A stretch of DNA of 18,059 nucleotides from CAYZIB01 sp964478425 (GTDB taxonomy: Bacteria; Bacillota_I; Bacilli_A; Acholeplasmatales; WRBM01), in NCBI GenBank assembly GCA_964478425.1, contig CAYZIB010000021.1, positions 1 to 18,059 on the forward strand, in the 5' to 3' direction. The notes under the pieces were generated by a model. That model was not told the DNA's origin. It saw only the letters and a list, made by a program, of their open reading frames with translations, and searched no databases. Below, one piece after another: positions 1 to 7,620 of this stretch (position 1 is the first letter of the stretch; each line of letters opens with the position of its first letter). The translations under genes were made by a program, and so were the position numbers.

Positions 1-843
1 ATCAATTGGTTTCCAGGACATATGAACAAAGCTAAAAGAGAAATTAGTGAAAAATTAAAATTGGTTGATATGGTTATTATTATACTAGATGCAAGATGTC
101 CTAAATCAAGTTATAATCCAGATTTTGATGTTTTATTTAAAAATAAACCAAAATTATTTTTATTGAATAAATCAAGACTTGCTGATAGTAAGGAAACAAA
201 AAAGTGGTTAAATTATTATAATGGAAAAGATAAAAAATCTTTAGATATTGATGCTGTATCAGGATTTAATGTTAATAAAATTGTGTCATATTGTAATCAA
301 GTTTTAAAAGATAAAAATGAAAAAAAAGAATCACAAGGATTAAAAAAAAGAGCTATAAGAACATTAATATGTGGAATTCCCAACGTTGGTAAGTCAACAT
401 TAATAAATACGTTAGCTAAAAAGAAATCTGCTAAAACTGGAGATAAACCTGGAGTAACAAAAGCATTACAATGGATAAAATTAAATGACAATTTAGAAAT
501 GCTTGATACACCAGGAATATTATGGCCTAAATTTGAAAATCAGACAATTGCATTAAATTTAGCATTAACAAATGCTATTAAAGAAGAAATTTTGCCAATA
601 GAAGAAATTTGTTATTATGGCATAGATTTTTTTAATAAATATTATAAAGTTAGATTTATTGAAAGATATAAATTAGATCAAAATATTGATTTATCAAATC
701 ATGTGGAAGTAATAAATCAAATTGCAATTAAAAGAGGATGTATTAATAAAAATGGTCCGGATTTTGATAGAACAATAAAATTAATTTTTAATGAAATGAA
801 ATCTAATTTATTTAATGGTGTAACATATGATAGATTTATATAA
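1..843 (+). CDS. rbgA: Ribosome biogenesis GTPase RbgA (YlqF), 5' end cut by window edge
   Basis: This is the circularly permuted GTPase that acts late in 50S subunit assembly. The frame is open from base 1, where it reads I-N-W-F-P-G-H-M; this matches the conserved QWFPGHM N-terminus of the family, so the start codon lies only a few codons outside the window and the ATG at 22 is internal. Motifs come in permuted order: G4 as NKSR (166-177), G5-like DAVSG, then the P-loop GIPNVGKST, and G3 DTPG followed by the family signature ILWPKFE. The C-terminal domain ends at a normal length. The fourth G4 residue, normally Asp (NKxD), is Arg here. The gene overlaps rnhB by 17 nt, as expected for an rbgA-rnhB operon. 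The assignment is very secure; the missing start is a window effect and not a truncation. Confidence 0.96.
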   Translation: MNWFPGHMNKAKREISEKLKLVDMVIIILDARCPKSSYNPDFDVLFKNKPKLFLLNKSRLADSKETKKWLNYYNGKDKKSLDIDAVSGFNVNKIVSYCNQVLKDKNEKKESQGLKKRAIRTLICGIPNVGKSTLINTLAKKKSAKTGDKPGVTKALQWIKLNDNLEMLDTPGILWPKFENQTIALNLALTNAIKEEILPIEEICYYGIDFFNKYYKVRFIERYKLDQNIDLSNHVEVINQIAIKRGCINKNGPDFDRTIKLIFNEMKSNLFNGVTYDRFI

Positions 844-1453
844 ATATGAAAAAGAGTTAATTTCAAAAGGATATAAATTTATATCTGGAACAGATGAAGC
901 AGGAAGAGGATCATTAGCTGGCCCTTTAGTAGTTGCATCTGTTATTTTACCTATAAATTATAGTTTAGAAGGATTAAATGATTCAAAACAAGTTTCCCCT
1001 AAAAAAAGAGAAATATTATATAAAAGAATTATTTTGGATGCATTAGCTTATAAAATTGTTTTTATCGATGAAAAAACAATAGATGAGATTAATATTTATG
1101 AGGCAACAAAAAAAGGAATGATTGAAAGTATTGATAATTTATCTATAAAACCAGAATATTGTCTTATTGATGCTATGCCTTTAAATATATCTTATTTACA
1201 TAATTCTATAATTCATGGAGATGCATTAAGCTTAAGCATAGCAGCGGCATCTATTTTAGCTAAAGTATCAAGAGATCATTATATGGATGAAATGGATAAA
1301 TTATATCCTTTATATGATTTTAAAAATAATAAAGGATATGGAACTAAAAAACATTTAGAAGCATTAAACGAATATGGTCCAACTAAAATTCATAGAATGA
1401 GTTATGAACCAGTATATAAAAGTAAATATAAAGCAATAAGTTTAGATATATAA
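827..1453 (+). CDS. rnhB: Ribonuclease HII
   Basis: Endonuclease that cleaves the RNA strand of RNA/DNA hybrids and removes misincorporated ribonucleotides from DNA. The signature TDEAGRGSLAGPLVVA lies near residues 22-37, with catalytic acidic residues D23, E24 and D115 (LIDAM) and D150 in the SRD motif; DSK follows at about 52-54. At 208 residues it is shorter than the B. subtilis enzyme (about 255), with the difference at the N-terminus. The ATG lies inside the rbgA 3' end, 17 nt before its end, with only a weak GGTG upstream, so translation is probably coupled to rbgA. A hairpin terminator follows directly. Family assignment is secure; the exact start is less certain. Confidence 0.95.
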   Translation: MIDLYKYEKELISKGYKFISGTDEAGRGSLAGPLVVASVILPINYSLEGLNDSKQVSPKKREILYKRIILDALAYKIVFIDEKTIDEINIYEATKKGMIESIDNLSIKPEYCLIDAMPLNISYLHNSIIHGDALSLSIAAASILAKVSRDHYMDEMDKLYPLYDFKNNKGYGTKKHLEALNEYGPTKIHRMSYEPVYKSKYKAISLDI

Positions 1454-1477
1454 ATGCGATTAATTCGCATTTTTTTT
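1453..1477 (+). terminator. Intrinsic terminator after rnhB
   Basis: A 7-bp stem, AATGCGA (1453-1459) with TCGCATT (1465-1471), closes a 5-nt loop and runs into a T tract ending at 1477. It overlaps the last base of the rnhB stop codon and ends the rbgA-rnhB transcript before tspO. Confidence 0.85.
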
Positions 1478-1527
1478 GAATAAAAAGATATTTTTTTGCA
1501 TAAATTATGTTTTAGGAGATGATTTAA

Positions 1528-1995
1528 ATGAAAATAGATTATAAAAAATTAATTTTTTTAATTTTAATTCCTCTTATTGTAGGTATAATTTCTGCTTTGT
1601 TAACTAAAAATGGAATGAGTAATTTTGATTTAATAAATAAACCTTCTTTTGCCCCTAAAAAAATTTTATTTCCAATTGTTTGGACTATTTTATATATTCT
1701 AATGGGAATTTCTTCGTATTTAATATATGTTAATGAAAAAATTGTTAATAAAGATTATGAGTTGTTTTTATATTTCTTACAATTATCTTTTAATTTTTTT
1801 TGGTCTATTATCTTTTTTAATTTAAAATGGTATTTATTTAGTTTTATTTGGCTTATTATAATGTTTATAATAATATTAATTATTACATTTAAATTTTATA
1901 AAATAAATAAGTATTCTAGTTATTTATTAATTCCTTATTGTATTTGGGTTTTATTTGCTTTAGTGCTAAATTTTAGCATATATTTATTAAATTAA
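1528..1995 (+). CDS. tspO: TspO/MBR family membrane protein
   Basis: Tryptophan-rich sensory protein / translocator family, a small membrane protein that binds tetrapyrroles and related ligands; its physiological role in Firmicutes is poorly defined. The 155-residue protein has five predicted hydrophobic membrane segments. Family motifs visible are KPSFAPKKILFPIVWTILY followed by MGISSYL (residues about 38-65), LSFNFFWSIIFF near the middle, and the C-terminal PYCIWVLFALVLNFSI. AGGAG (1514-1518) lies 9 nt before the ATG and fixes the start. The gene stands alone between the rnhB terminator and the topA promoter. No clear consensus promoter was found in the 50-nt upstream gap. The family assignment is confident; the ligand is unknown. 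Confidence 0.9.
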   Translation: MKIDYKKLIFLILIPLIVGIISALLTKNGMSNFDLINKPSFAPKKILFPIVWTILYILMGISSYLIYVNEKIVNKDYELFLYFLQLSFNFFWSIIFFNLKWYLFSFIWLIIMFIIILIITFKFYKINKYSSYLLIPYCIWVLFALVLNFSIYLLN

Positions 1996-2023
1996 ATAGA
2001 AAAAGAAATAAAAAATATTTATC

Positions 2024-2052
2024 TTGACAAATATATTTTTGAATAATAAGAT
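2024..2052 (+). promoter_or_regulatory. Probable topA promoter
   Basis: A perfect -35 TTGACA (2024-2029) is followed after 17 nt by TAAGAT (2047-2052), 4 of 6 matches to the -10 consensus. Transcription would start near 2058-2060, giving topA a leader of about 14 nt that just contains the ribosome binding site. Confidence 0.5.
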
Positions 2053-2072
2053 ATAAATTAAAGGTGAAATGT

Positions 2073-4031
2073 ATGAAAAAAGTGGTTATTGTTGAATCCC
2101 CATCAAAATCAAAGACAATTGAATCATATTTAGGTGATGATTATATTGTAGTATCTTCTTTAGGCCATGTAAGAGATTTAGCTATAAAAGGTGAAGGTGG
2201 TCTTGGAATTGATATTAATAATAAATTTAAACCTAATTATGTTATTTTAGATGAAAAGAAAAAAGTTGTTGATAATTTAAAAAAAGTTTGTAAAAACAAT
2301 CAAGTATATTTAGCAACCGACCCTGATAGAGAAGGAGAAGCTATAAGTTGGCATTTATCTCAAATATTAGATATTGATTTAAATGAAAATAATAGAGTTG
2401 TTTTTAATGAAATAACAAAAGATGCAGTTTTAAATGGAATTAAAAATTCAAGAAAATTAGATATGAATTTAGTATATAGTCAAGAAACAAGAAGAATTCT
2501 TGATCGAATAATTGGATTTAAATTATCTACATTATTACAAAATAAAATTGGTTCTAAATCAGCAGGTAGAGTTCAAAGTGTAGCATTAAAATTAATTGTT
2601 GATTTAGAAGACGAAATAAAAAGTTTTTTACCAGAAAAATATTATAATATAGAAGCAGAATTTCCATTTTTTAAAGCTAATTTAATAAATGAAAAAGAAG
2701 AAATTATCGATTTTAAAAATATTGATGAAGTAAATAATGTTATTAAAAGTCTTTCTTTAAATTATTATGTCAAATCTATAACATATAAACAAACAAAAAG
2801 AGATTCTAAAGGAGCATATGTTACTTCAACATTACAACAAGACGCTTCAACAAAATTAAATTTTGATTCAATAAAAACAATGAGAATTGCTCAAGCTTTA
2901 TATGAAGGAAAAACAATAAAAGATGAACTTGTTGGGTTAATTACTTATATGAGAACTGATTCAGAAAGATTAAGTGAACAATTTATAAATTCTAGTAAAA
3001 AATATATAAAAGATTTTTATGGTGAAGAATATGTTGGAAAAACAAAAGTTAAAAAACATAATTTAAGTCAAGATGCTCATGAAGCAATAAGACCAACAAG
3101 TATATATAGAACACCTGATAGTATAAAAGATTATTTAACTAAAGATGAATTAAAATTATATAAATTAATTTATAATAGAGCATTAGCAAGCTTAATGGCT
3201 CCTGCTAAATATGAATCACAAAAAGTTATATTAGAAAATAATTCATATAATTTTAAAATAAATAATTCAAAATTAATTTTTGATGGATATTTAAAAGTTT
3301 ATACTAATGATGAAAAAGAAGAACTAAATGATTTTATTTTGATTAATGAAAATACTAATATTGTTGCAATAAATAATAAATATATTGAAAAAGAAACCAA
3401 ACCAAAAAGTAGATATACTGAAGCAAAATTAATTAAAGATATGGAAGAACTTGGAATAGGTAGACCATCAACATATGCTCAAACAATTAAAACTTTAAAA
3501 GATCGTAAATATATATCAGTCGTTGAAAAAAAATTTGTTCCAACAGAACTTGGAATAATTACTACTCAAAAGTTAGAAGAATTTTTTAAAAAAATAATCA
3601 GTGTTGATTTTACAAGAAGACTTGAATTAAAACTAGATGATATAGCAACTGGCAATGAAAATTATTATAATATGGTTTCTAAATTTTATTATTATTTTAT
3701 ACCTTTAGTTGAAAAAGCAACTAAAGAAATGGAAAAAAAGAAACCAAAAGAATTAGATGAAACATGTGAATTATGTGGTAGTAAATTAGTTTTAAGAACT
3801 GGTAAATACGGTGAATTTAAGGCATGTAGTAATTATCCAAAATGTAAATATATTAAAAAAGAAAAGAAAGAAGTTAGCTATTTAGAAAATGCTTATTGTC
3901 CAAATTGTAATGGTAAATTAGTTTTAAGAATAGCATCAAAAGGAAAGAACAAAGGTAAAAAATTTTACTCATGTGAAAATTTTCCAAAATGTAAATATAT
4001 TTTAGAAGAAAATGGCGAAACTAAAAGATAA
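2073..4031 (+). CDS. topA: DNA topoisomerase I (type IA)
   Basis: Relaxes negative supercoils through a transient 5'-phosphotyrosine cleavage. The N-terminal Toprim domain starts with VVIVESPSKSKTIESYL and contains TDPDREGE. The active-site tyrosine is Y292 in LITYMRTDS. Two C-terminal four-cysteine zinc ribbons (about 565-592 and 612-642) both end in a PKCKY motif. At 652 residues it is slightly compact for the family but complete. A GTG at 2064 would add three residues, but it sits inside the AAAGGTG ribosome binding site (2060-2066). The ATG at 2073, with 6-nt spacing, is therefore preferred. In B. subtilis topA follows dprA; here it follows tspO with its own promoter. No hairpin terminator is apparent after the stop. 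Confidence 0.96.
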   Translation: MKKVVIVESPSKSKTIESYLGDDYIVVSSLGHVRDLAIKGEGGLGIDINNKFKPNYVILDEKKKVVDNLKKVCKNNQVYLATDPDREGEAISWHLSQILDIDLNENNRVVFNEITKDAVLNGIKNSRKLDMNLVYSQETRRILDRIIGFKLSTLLQNKIGSKSAGRVQSVALKLIVDLEDEIKSFLPEKYYNIEAEFPFFKANLINEKEEIIDFKNIDEVNNVIKSLSLNYYVKSITYKQTKRDSKGAYVTSTLQQDASTKLNFDSIKTMRIAQALYEGKTIKDELVGLITYMRTDSERLSEQFINSSKKYIKDFYGEEYVGKTKVKKHNLSQDAHEAIRPTSIYRTPDSIKDYLTKDELKLYKLIYNRALASLMAPAKYESQKVILENNSYNFKINNSKLIFDGYLKVYTNDEKEELNDFILINENTNIVAINNKYIEKETKPKSRYTEAKLIKDMEELGIGRPSTYAQTIKTLKDRKYISVVEKKFVPTELGIITTQKLEEFFKKIISVDFTRRLELKLDDIATGNENYYNMVSKFYYYFIPLVEKATKEMEKKKPKELDETCELCGSKLVLRTGKYGEFKACSNYPKCKYIKKEKKEVSYLENAYCPNCNGKLVLRIASKGKNKGKKFYSCENFPKCKYILEENGETKR

Positions 4032-4117
4032 AATTTGACATTATTCGACAAAAAAATATCAAATAATTAATAAAAAAATTATAAATTTAAAAAAAACAAA
4101 AATTTTGCAAAAAAAAC

Positions 4118-4145
4118 TTTACAAATAGTTTTATTGTGTTATAAT
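4118..4145 (+). promoter_or_regulatory. Strong promoter for the unassigned RNA
   Basis: TTTACA (4118-4123), a 16-nt spacer and a perfect TATAAT (4140-4145) preceded by an extended -10 TGT (4137-4139). Upstream, A-tracts at 4089-4096, 4098-4102 and 4109-4116 are spaced roughly one helical turn apart, like an UP element or curved DNA. Start expected about 4148-4152. Confidence 0.8.
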
Positions 4146-4147
4146 AA

Positions 4148-4296
4148 GGGTGCACTTGAGAAATTAAGTGCTACTTATCCCCTATAAAATGTATACAAAA
4201 AACATGTATACAGTGAATTCATTATTCACAAATCCCCTTTAAGCCCCTAGCAATAGGGGCACCCTGTTAATTAAGGCACATATGTGCCTTTTATTT
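4148..4296 (+). ncRNA. Unassigned structured small RNA with its own promoter and terminator
   Basis: This is a non-coding transcription unit of about 150 nt between topA and ftsY. The ends close on each other: AGGGTGC (4147-4153) with GCACCCT (4259-4265). Inside are GCACTT/AAGTGC (4152-4157 with 4166-4171), TGTATACA/TGTATACA (4190-4197 with 4205-4212), GTGAAT/ATTCAC (4213-4218 with 4224-4229, directly abutting the previous hairpin), and CCCCTA/TAGGGG (4244-4249 with 4254-4259) capped by a GCAA (GNRA) tetraloop. CCCC runs at 4179-4182, 4234-4237 and 4244-4247 stand out in such AT-rich DNA. I see no SRP RNA GGAAG loop, RNase P core motif or tmRNA motif, and no open frame with a ribosome binding site. 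6S RNA is a possible alternative but the branched fold fits poorly. The existence of an RNA is well supported; its family is unknown. Confidence 0.75.
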
Positions 4297-4299
4297 TTA
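4273..4299 (+). terminator. Intrinsic terminator of the unassigned RNA
   Basis: An 18-nt perfect palindrome (4273-4290), stem AAGGCAC/GTGCCTT with an ATAT loop, followed by TTATTTTTAT. It ends the RNA before the separate ftsY promoter. Confidence 0.88.
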
Positions 4300-4310
4300 T
4301 AATTTTTATT

Positions 4311-4339
4311 TAGACATTTATATAATATCATGATATAAT
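4311..4339 (+). promoter_or_regulatory. ftsY operon promoter
   Basis: TAGACA (4311-4316, 5 of 6 matches), a 17-nt spacer and a perfect TATAAT (4334-4339) preceded by an extended -10 TGA (4331-4333). The predicted start near 4346 leaves a leader of about 18 nt containing the AAGAAGGA ribosome binding site. Confidence 0.82.
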
Positions 4340-4363
4340 ACCATGTAGAAAGAAGGATTAATA

Positions 4364-5329
4364 ATGGGTTTATTTTCTAAATTATTTAAAAACAAAGAAA
4401 AAAATTCTAGTAAATATAAATTAGGTTTAAATAAAACCAGAAATGGTGCATTAAGTAAAATAAAAAGTATATTAAGTAAAAAAAGTATTATCGATGATGA
4501 ATTGTTTGACGAATTAGAAGAATTATTTATCATGGCAGATATTGGTGTTGATACTGTTTTATATTTTATTGAACAAATAAAACAATATGTTAAAGAACAA
4601 AAAATTGAAGATCCTAATGATTTACAAGAAGTAATAGTTGATAAAATGTTTGATTTATATGTAAAAGATGAAATTGTAAATTCTAATTTAAATATAAATG
4701 AATCTGGATTAACTGTTTTACTTTTTGTAGGTGTTAATGGAGTAGGAAAAACTACTACAATTGCAAAATTAGCACATAAGTTTAAAAAAGAAGGAAAAAA
4801 AGTATTAATTGCAGCCGGAGATACATTTAGAGCAGGTGCTATTGAACAGCTTAATGTTTGGGGAGAAAGAATAGGTGTTAAAATTATATCTAAAGAAGCA
4901 GGAAGCGATCCTTCTAGTGTTATTTATGAAGGAATAAAAGAAGCAAAAAATGAAAATTATGATATTTTAATTTGTGATACTGCAGGGAGATTACAAAATA
5001 AAGTTAATTTAATGAAAGAATTAGAAAAAATGAAACGTGTTATTAAAAGAGAAATACCGGATGCGCCTCATGATACTTTATTAGTAATAGATGCAACAAC
5101 AGGTCAAAATGGAATGAATCAAGCTAAAGCTTTTTTAGAAGCAACAGATGTATCTGGAATTATTTTAACTAAATTAGATGGGACTGCTAAAGGTGGAATT
5201 GTTCTAGCTATTAGAAATGAACTTGGAATTCCAATTAAATATGTTTGTTTTGGTGAAAAAGTAGATGATATAGAAAATTTTGATATTGAACAATATATTT
5301 ATGGATTATTTGCGGATTTATTTGAATAG
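4364..5329 (+). CDS. ftsY: Signal recognition particle receptor FtsY
   Basis: SRP receptor GTPase that docks ribosome-nascent chain-SRP complexes at the membrane translocon. The protein is 321 residues, the length usual in Gram-positives, with a short lysine-rich N-terminus in place of the long acidic A domain of E. coli. The N domain is followed by the G domain: P-loop GVNGVGKTTT (from residue 123), the insertion-box motif AAGDTFRAGAIEQL, DTAGRLQNK, and TKLDGTAKGG, with the family FGEKVDDIENF near the end. AGAAGGA lies about 7-10 nt before the ATG. It heads ftsY-ylxM-ffh, so both SRP GTPases are made from one message. Its stop is one nucleotide from the ylxM start. Confidence 0.97.
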   Translation: MGLFSKLFKNKEKNSSKYKLGLNKTRNGALSKIKSILSKKSIIDDELFDELEELFIMADIGVDTVLYFIEQIKQYVKEQKIEDPNDLQEVIVDKMFDLYVKDEIVNSNLNINESGLTVLLFVGVNGVGKTTTIAKLAHKFKKEGKKVLIAAGDTFRAGAIEQLNVWGERIGVKIISKEAGSDPSSVIYEGIKEAKNENYDILICDTAGRLQNKVNLMKELEKMKRVIKREIPDAPHDTLLVIDATTGQNGMNQAKAFLEATDVSGIILTKLDGTAKGGIVLAIRNELGIPIKYVCFGEKVDDIENFDIEQYIYGLFADLFE

Positions 5330-5330
5330 T

Positions 5331-5636
5331 ATGGTTGAAGATAAAATAAGATATGGTATTTTGTTTGATTATTATGAAAAACTATTAACTGATAAACAAA
5401 AAGAATATTTTAAAATGAGTTATTTTTTAGATTATACATTACAAGAAATAGCTTTAGAGTTTAATATTAGTAGAAATGCAGTTTTTGATCAAATAAAAAA
5501 AACAATTAGTTTATTAGATTTTTATGAAGAAAAATTATGTTTATATCAAAATGATTTATTAAGATTTAAAATATATGATAAATTAAATTTGGATGATAAT
5601 AATCCATTGGTTAAAGAATTAAAACAAATAAAGTGA
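5331..5636 (+). CDS. ylxM: YlxM-family helix-turn-helix protein
   Basis: A 101-residue UPF0122/YlxM protein, found in Firmicutes between ftsY and ffh and thought to modulate SRP function. The sequence has YGILFDYYEKLLTDKQKEYF at the N-terminus, then a sigma-70 region 4-like helix-turn-helix, LQEIALEFNISRNAVFDQIK, then a coiled helix with DFYEEKL. The open frame extends upstream into ftsY, but the family N-terminus and the position fix the start at the ATG one nucleotide after the ftsY stop (TAGTATG). There is no clear ribosome binding site, so translation is probably coupled to ftsY. It ends in TGA, 11 nt before ffh. Family assignment is secure; the biochemical role is not. Confidence 0.92.
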   Translation: MVEDKIRYGILFDYYEKLLTDKQKEYFKMSYFLDYTLQEIALEFNISRNAVFDQIKKTISLLDFYEEKLCLYQNDLLRFKIYDKLNLDDNNPLVKELKQIK

Positions 5637-5647
5637 TGGTGAATTAA

Positions 5648-7069
5648 ATGGCTTTTAATAGTTTGCAAGACAGAATGCAAATGGCATTAAGAAGAATTAC
5701 TGGTCGTGGTAAATTAAATGAAAATGATATAGAAGAAATGATGAAAGAAATTAGATTGTCTCTTCTTGAAGCAGATGTTAATTATAAAGTTGTTAAAATG
5801 TTTACTAATGAGGTTAAAGAAAAAGCTTTAGGAGAAAAGATATTATCAGGTTTAAATCCAGGACAACAAGTTGTAAAAATTGTTCATGATGAATTAAAAA
5901 AAATCATGGGAGAAGAAGCTAGTCCATGTAAATTTAAATCTAATAATGAGATTACATGCTTTATGGCTGTTGGATTACAAGGAACAGGTAAAACTACTGC
6001 AATAGGAAAATTAAGTAATTACTTTAGAAAAAAAGAAAATAAAAAAGTTTTATTAATTGCAGCAGATATTTATAGACCAGCAGCAATCGATCAATTAAAA
6101 ACTATAGGTAAACAATTGGGCATTGAAGTTTTTGAAGAAGGAACAAATAAAAAAGCTAGTGATATAGTTAAAGATGGATTAAAGTATGCAGCAGCTAACA
6201 ATTTTAATTTAGTAATAATTGATACTGCTGGTAGATTACATATTGATGAAACATTAATGGATGAATTAATAGAAGTAAAAAAAGTTGCTAATCCTGATGA
6301 AATATTACTAACAGTTGATGCAATGACAGGGCAAGATGCAGTTAATGTTGCTAAAACTTTCCATGAAAAATTAGAAGTAACAGGATGTATTTTAACAAAA
6401 TTAGATGGTGATACCAGAGGTGGGGCAGCTTTATCTATTAGAATTGTTACAGGTGTTCCAATTAAATTTATTGGTACTGGTGAAAAAATGGATGCGATTG
6501 AAGTTTTCCATCCAGATAGAATGGCTCAAAGAATTCTTGGTATGGGGGATGTTTTATCATTAATTGAAAAAGCCGAAGAAGCAATTGATGAAGATGAAGC
6601 CATGAATATGATGGAAAAATTAATGAATGATAAATTTAATTATAATGATTTAATTAAACAATTTAAAATGATTAAAAAAATGGGTTCTATATCTAAAATA
6701 TTAGGAATGATTCCTGGAATGGGAAATTTAAAACAAGCAACATCAAATATTGATGATAAACAGATTGTTTATATGGAAGCAATTATAAAATCAATGACAG
6801 AAGATGAAAGAAAGAATCCTAAATTAATTGATCAAAGTTCAAAAAGAAGAGAAAGAATTGCTAAGGGTAGTGGAAGAAGTGTTCAAGAAGTTAATAGATT
6901 AAGAACTGCTTTAGAAACTCAAAAAAAAGTTATGAAACAAATGAATAATATGGATGAAACGCAATTAGAAAACATGTCTAAAAACATGAAAAATGGGAAT
7001 ATTCCTAATATGGGTATAAAACAAAGCAAAGGTAAAGGCAAAGGAAAAGGAGATTTTTGGAGAAGATAG
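5648..7069 (+). CDS. ffh: Signal recognition particle protein Ffh
   Basis: SRP54 homologue that binds signal sequences and the 4.5S/scRNA and targets ribosomes to FtsY. Domains in order: N domain; G domain with GLQGTGKTT (109-117), AADIYRPAAIDQLK, DTAGRLHID (from 192), and TKLDGDTRGGAAL (250-262); then a methionine-rich M domain from about residue 300, with MGMGDVLSLIEKAEE, the LGMIPGM segment and a RRERIAKGSGRSVQEVNRL RNA-binding motif. The 473-residue length is a little above the B. subtilis protein because of a Met/Asn-rich and Gly/Lys-rich tail. GGTGA (5638-5642) precedes the ATG. The SRP RNA is not in this window. The next gene starts one nucleotide after the TAG stop. Confidence 0.97.
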   Translation: MAFNSLQDRMQMALRRITGRGKLNENDIEEMMKEIRLSLLEADVNYKVVKMFTNEVKEKALGEKILSGLNPGQQVVKIVHDELKKIMGEEASPCKFKSNNEITCFMAVGLQGTGKTTAIGKLSNYFRKKENKKVLLIAADIYRPAAIDQLKTIGKQLGIEVFEEGTNKKASDIVKDGLKYAAANNFNLVIIDTAGRLHIDETLMDELIEVKKVANPDEILLTVDAMTGQDAVNVAKTFHEKLEVTGCILTKLDGDTRGGAALSIRIVTGVPIKFIGTGEKMDAIEVFHPDRMAQRILGMGDVLSLIEKAEEAIDEDEAMNMMEKLMNDKFNYNDLIKQFKMIKKMGSISKILGMIPGMGNLKQATSNIDDKQIVYMEAIIKSMTEDERKNPKLIDQSSKRRERIAKGSGRSVQEVNRLRTALETQKKVMKQMNNMDETQLENMSKNMKNGNIPNMGIKQSKGKGKGKGDFWRR

Positions 7070-7070
7070 T

Positions 7071-7598
7071 ATGAATAAAAAATATTATGTATCAATCATT
7101 TTAGATAATGATGAAAAAATTAATTTATGTTTAGAAACTAAATATGCTCCTAAAACTGTTGAAAATTTTATTACTTTGGTAAAAGAAAATTATTATGATG
7201 GGACAATATTTCATAGAATTATAAAAGATTTTATGATTCAAGCTGGAGGGTATTGTGTTAATAATAATATGATTGATTATTTAAAAGAAACAAAAAGTAT
7301 TGTTGGAGAATTTAAATCAAACGGATATGATAATTTGTTAAAACATGATTTAGGTGTTATATCAATGGCAAGAACAAATGATAAAAATTCTGCATCAAGT
7401 CAATTTTTCTTATGTGTTAATAATTGTAGTCATTTAGATAATAATTATGCAGCTTTTGGTAAAACAATTGATGAAGAAAGTAATAAAATTATTTTAAGAT
7501 TATCAAATACAAAAACAACTAGATTTTATCATTTTGATGATTTTCCTGTTGAAATTATTAAAATTAAAACGATTGTTATCAATAAAATAGAAGAATAA
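7071..7598 (+). CDS. Cyclophilin-type peptidyl-prolyl cis-trans isomerase
   Basis: Catalyses cis-trans isomerisation of proline peptide bonds in folding proteins. The cyclophilin active site is visible: FHRIIKDFMIQAGG (R49, F54, Q57), ISMARTNDKNSASSQFFLCV and the HLDNNYAAFGK segment. The position equivalent to human CypA Trp121 is His, which by analogy would weaken cyclosporin binding; that is common in bacterial members. There is no signal peptide, so it is cytoplasmic. At 175 residues it is a single-domain enzyme. The ATG is one nucleotide after the ffh TAG, so it is the last gene of the SRP operon and may help newly made proteins fold. A terminator follows directly. Confidence 0.9.
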   Translation: MNKKYYVSIILDNDEKINLCLETKYAPKTVENFITLVKENYYDGTIFHRIIKDFMIQAGGYCVNNNMIDYLKETKSIVGEFKSNGYDNLLKHDLGVISMARTNDKNSASSQFFLCVNNCSHLDNNYAAFGKTIDEESNKIILRLSNTKTTRFYHFDDFPVEIIKIKTIVINKIEE

Positions 7599-7620
7599 AA
7601 ACACCAATTCGGTGTTTTTT
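7597..7620. terminator. Bidirectional terminator between convergent genes
   Basis: The core stem ACACC/GGTGT (7601-7605 with 7611-7615) is flanked by A residues on the left and T residues on the right, so it has a U tract in either direction. It ends the ftsY-ffh-cyclophilin transcript on + and the minus-strand pair on -. Confidence 0.85.

Noticed and set aside
297..491. 64-codon open frame on the minus strand inside rbgA
   Set aside because: It lies wholly antisense to conserved RbgA motifs, has no ribosome binding site, and encodes no recognisable protein.
2064..2072. GTG at 2064 as the topA start
   Set aside because: It overlaps the AAAGGTG ribosome binding site; the ATG at 2073 has correct spacing and the family N-terminus.
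4148..4290. SRP (4.5S/scRNA) RNA, suggested by the position next to ftsY
   Set aside because: The universally conserved GGAAG-type loop and the flanking GGTC/AGCAG internal-loop bases are not present on either strand.
4318..4533. 71-codon minus-strand open frame over the ftsY promoter and start
   Set aside because: It is low-complexity (Asn/Ser, Leu, Phe), antisense to the conserved ftsY start and promoter, and has no supporting start signal.
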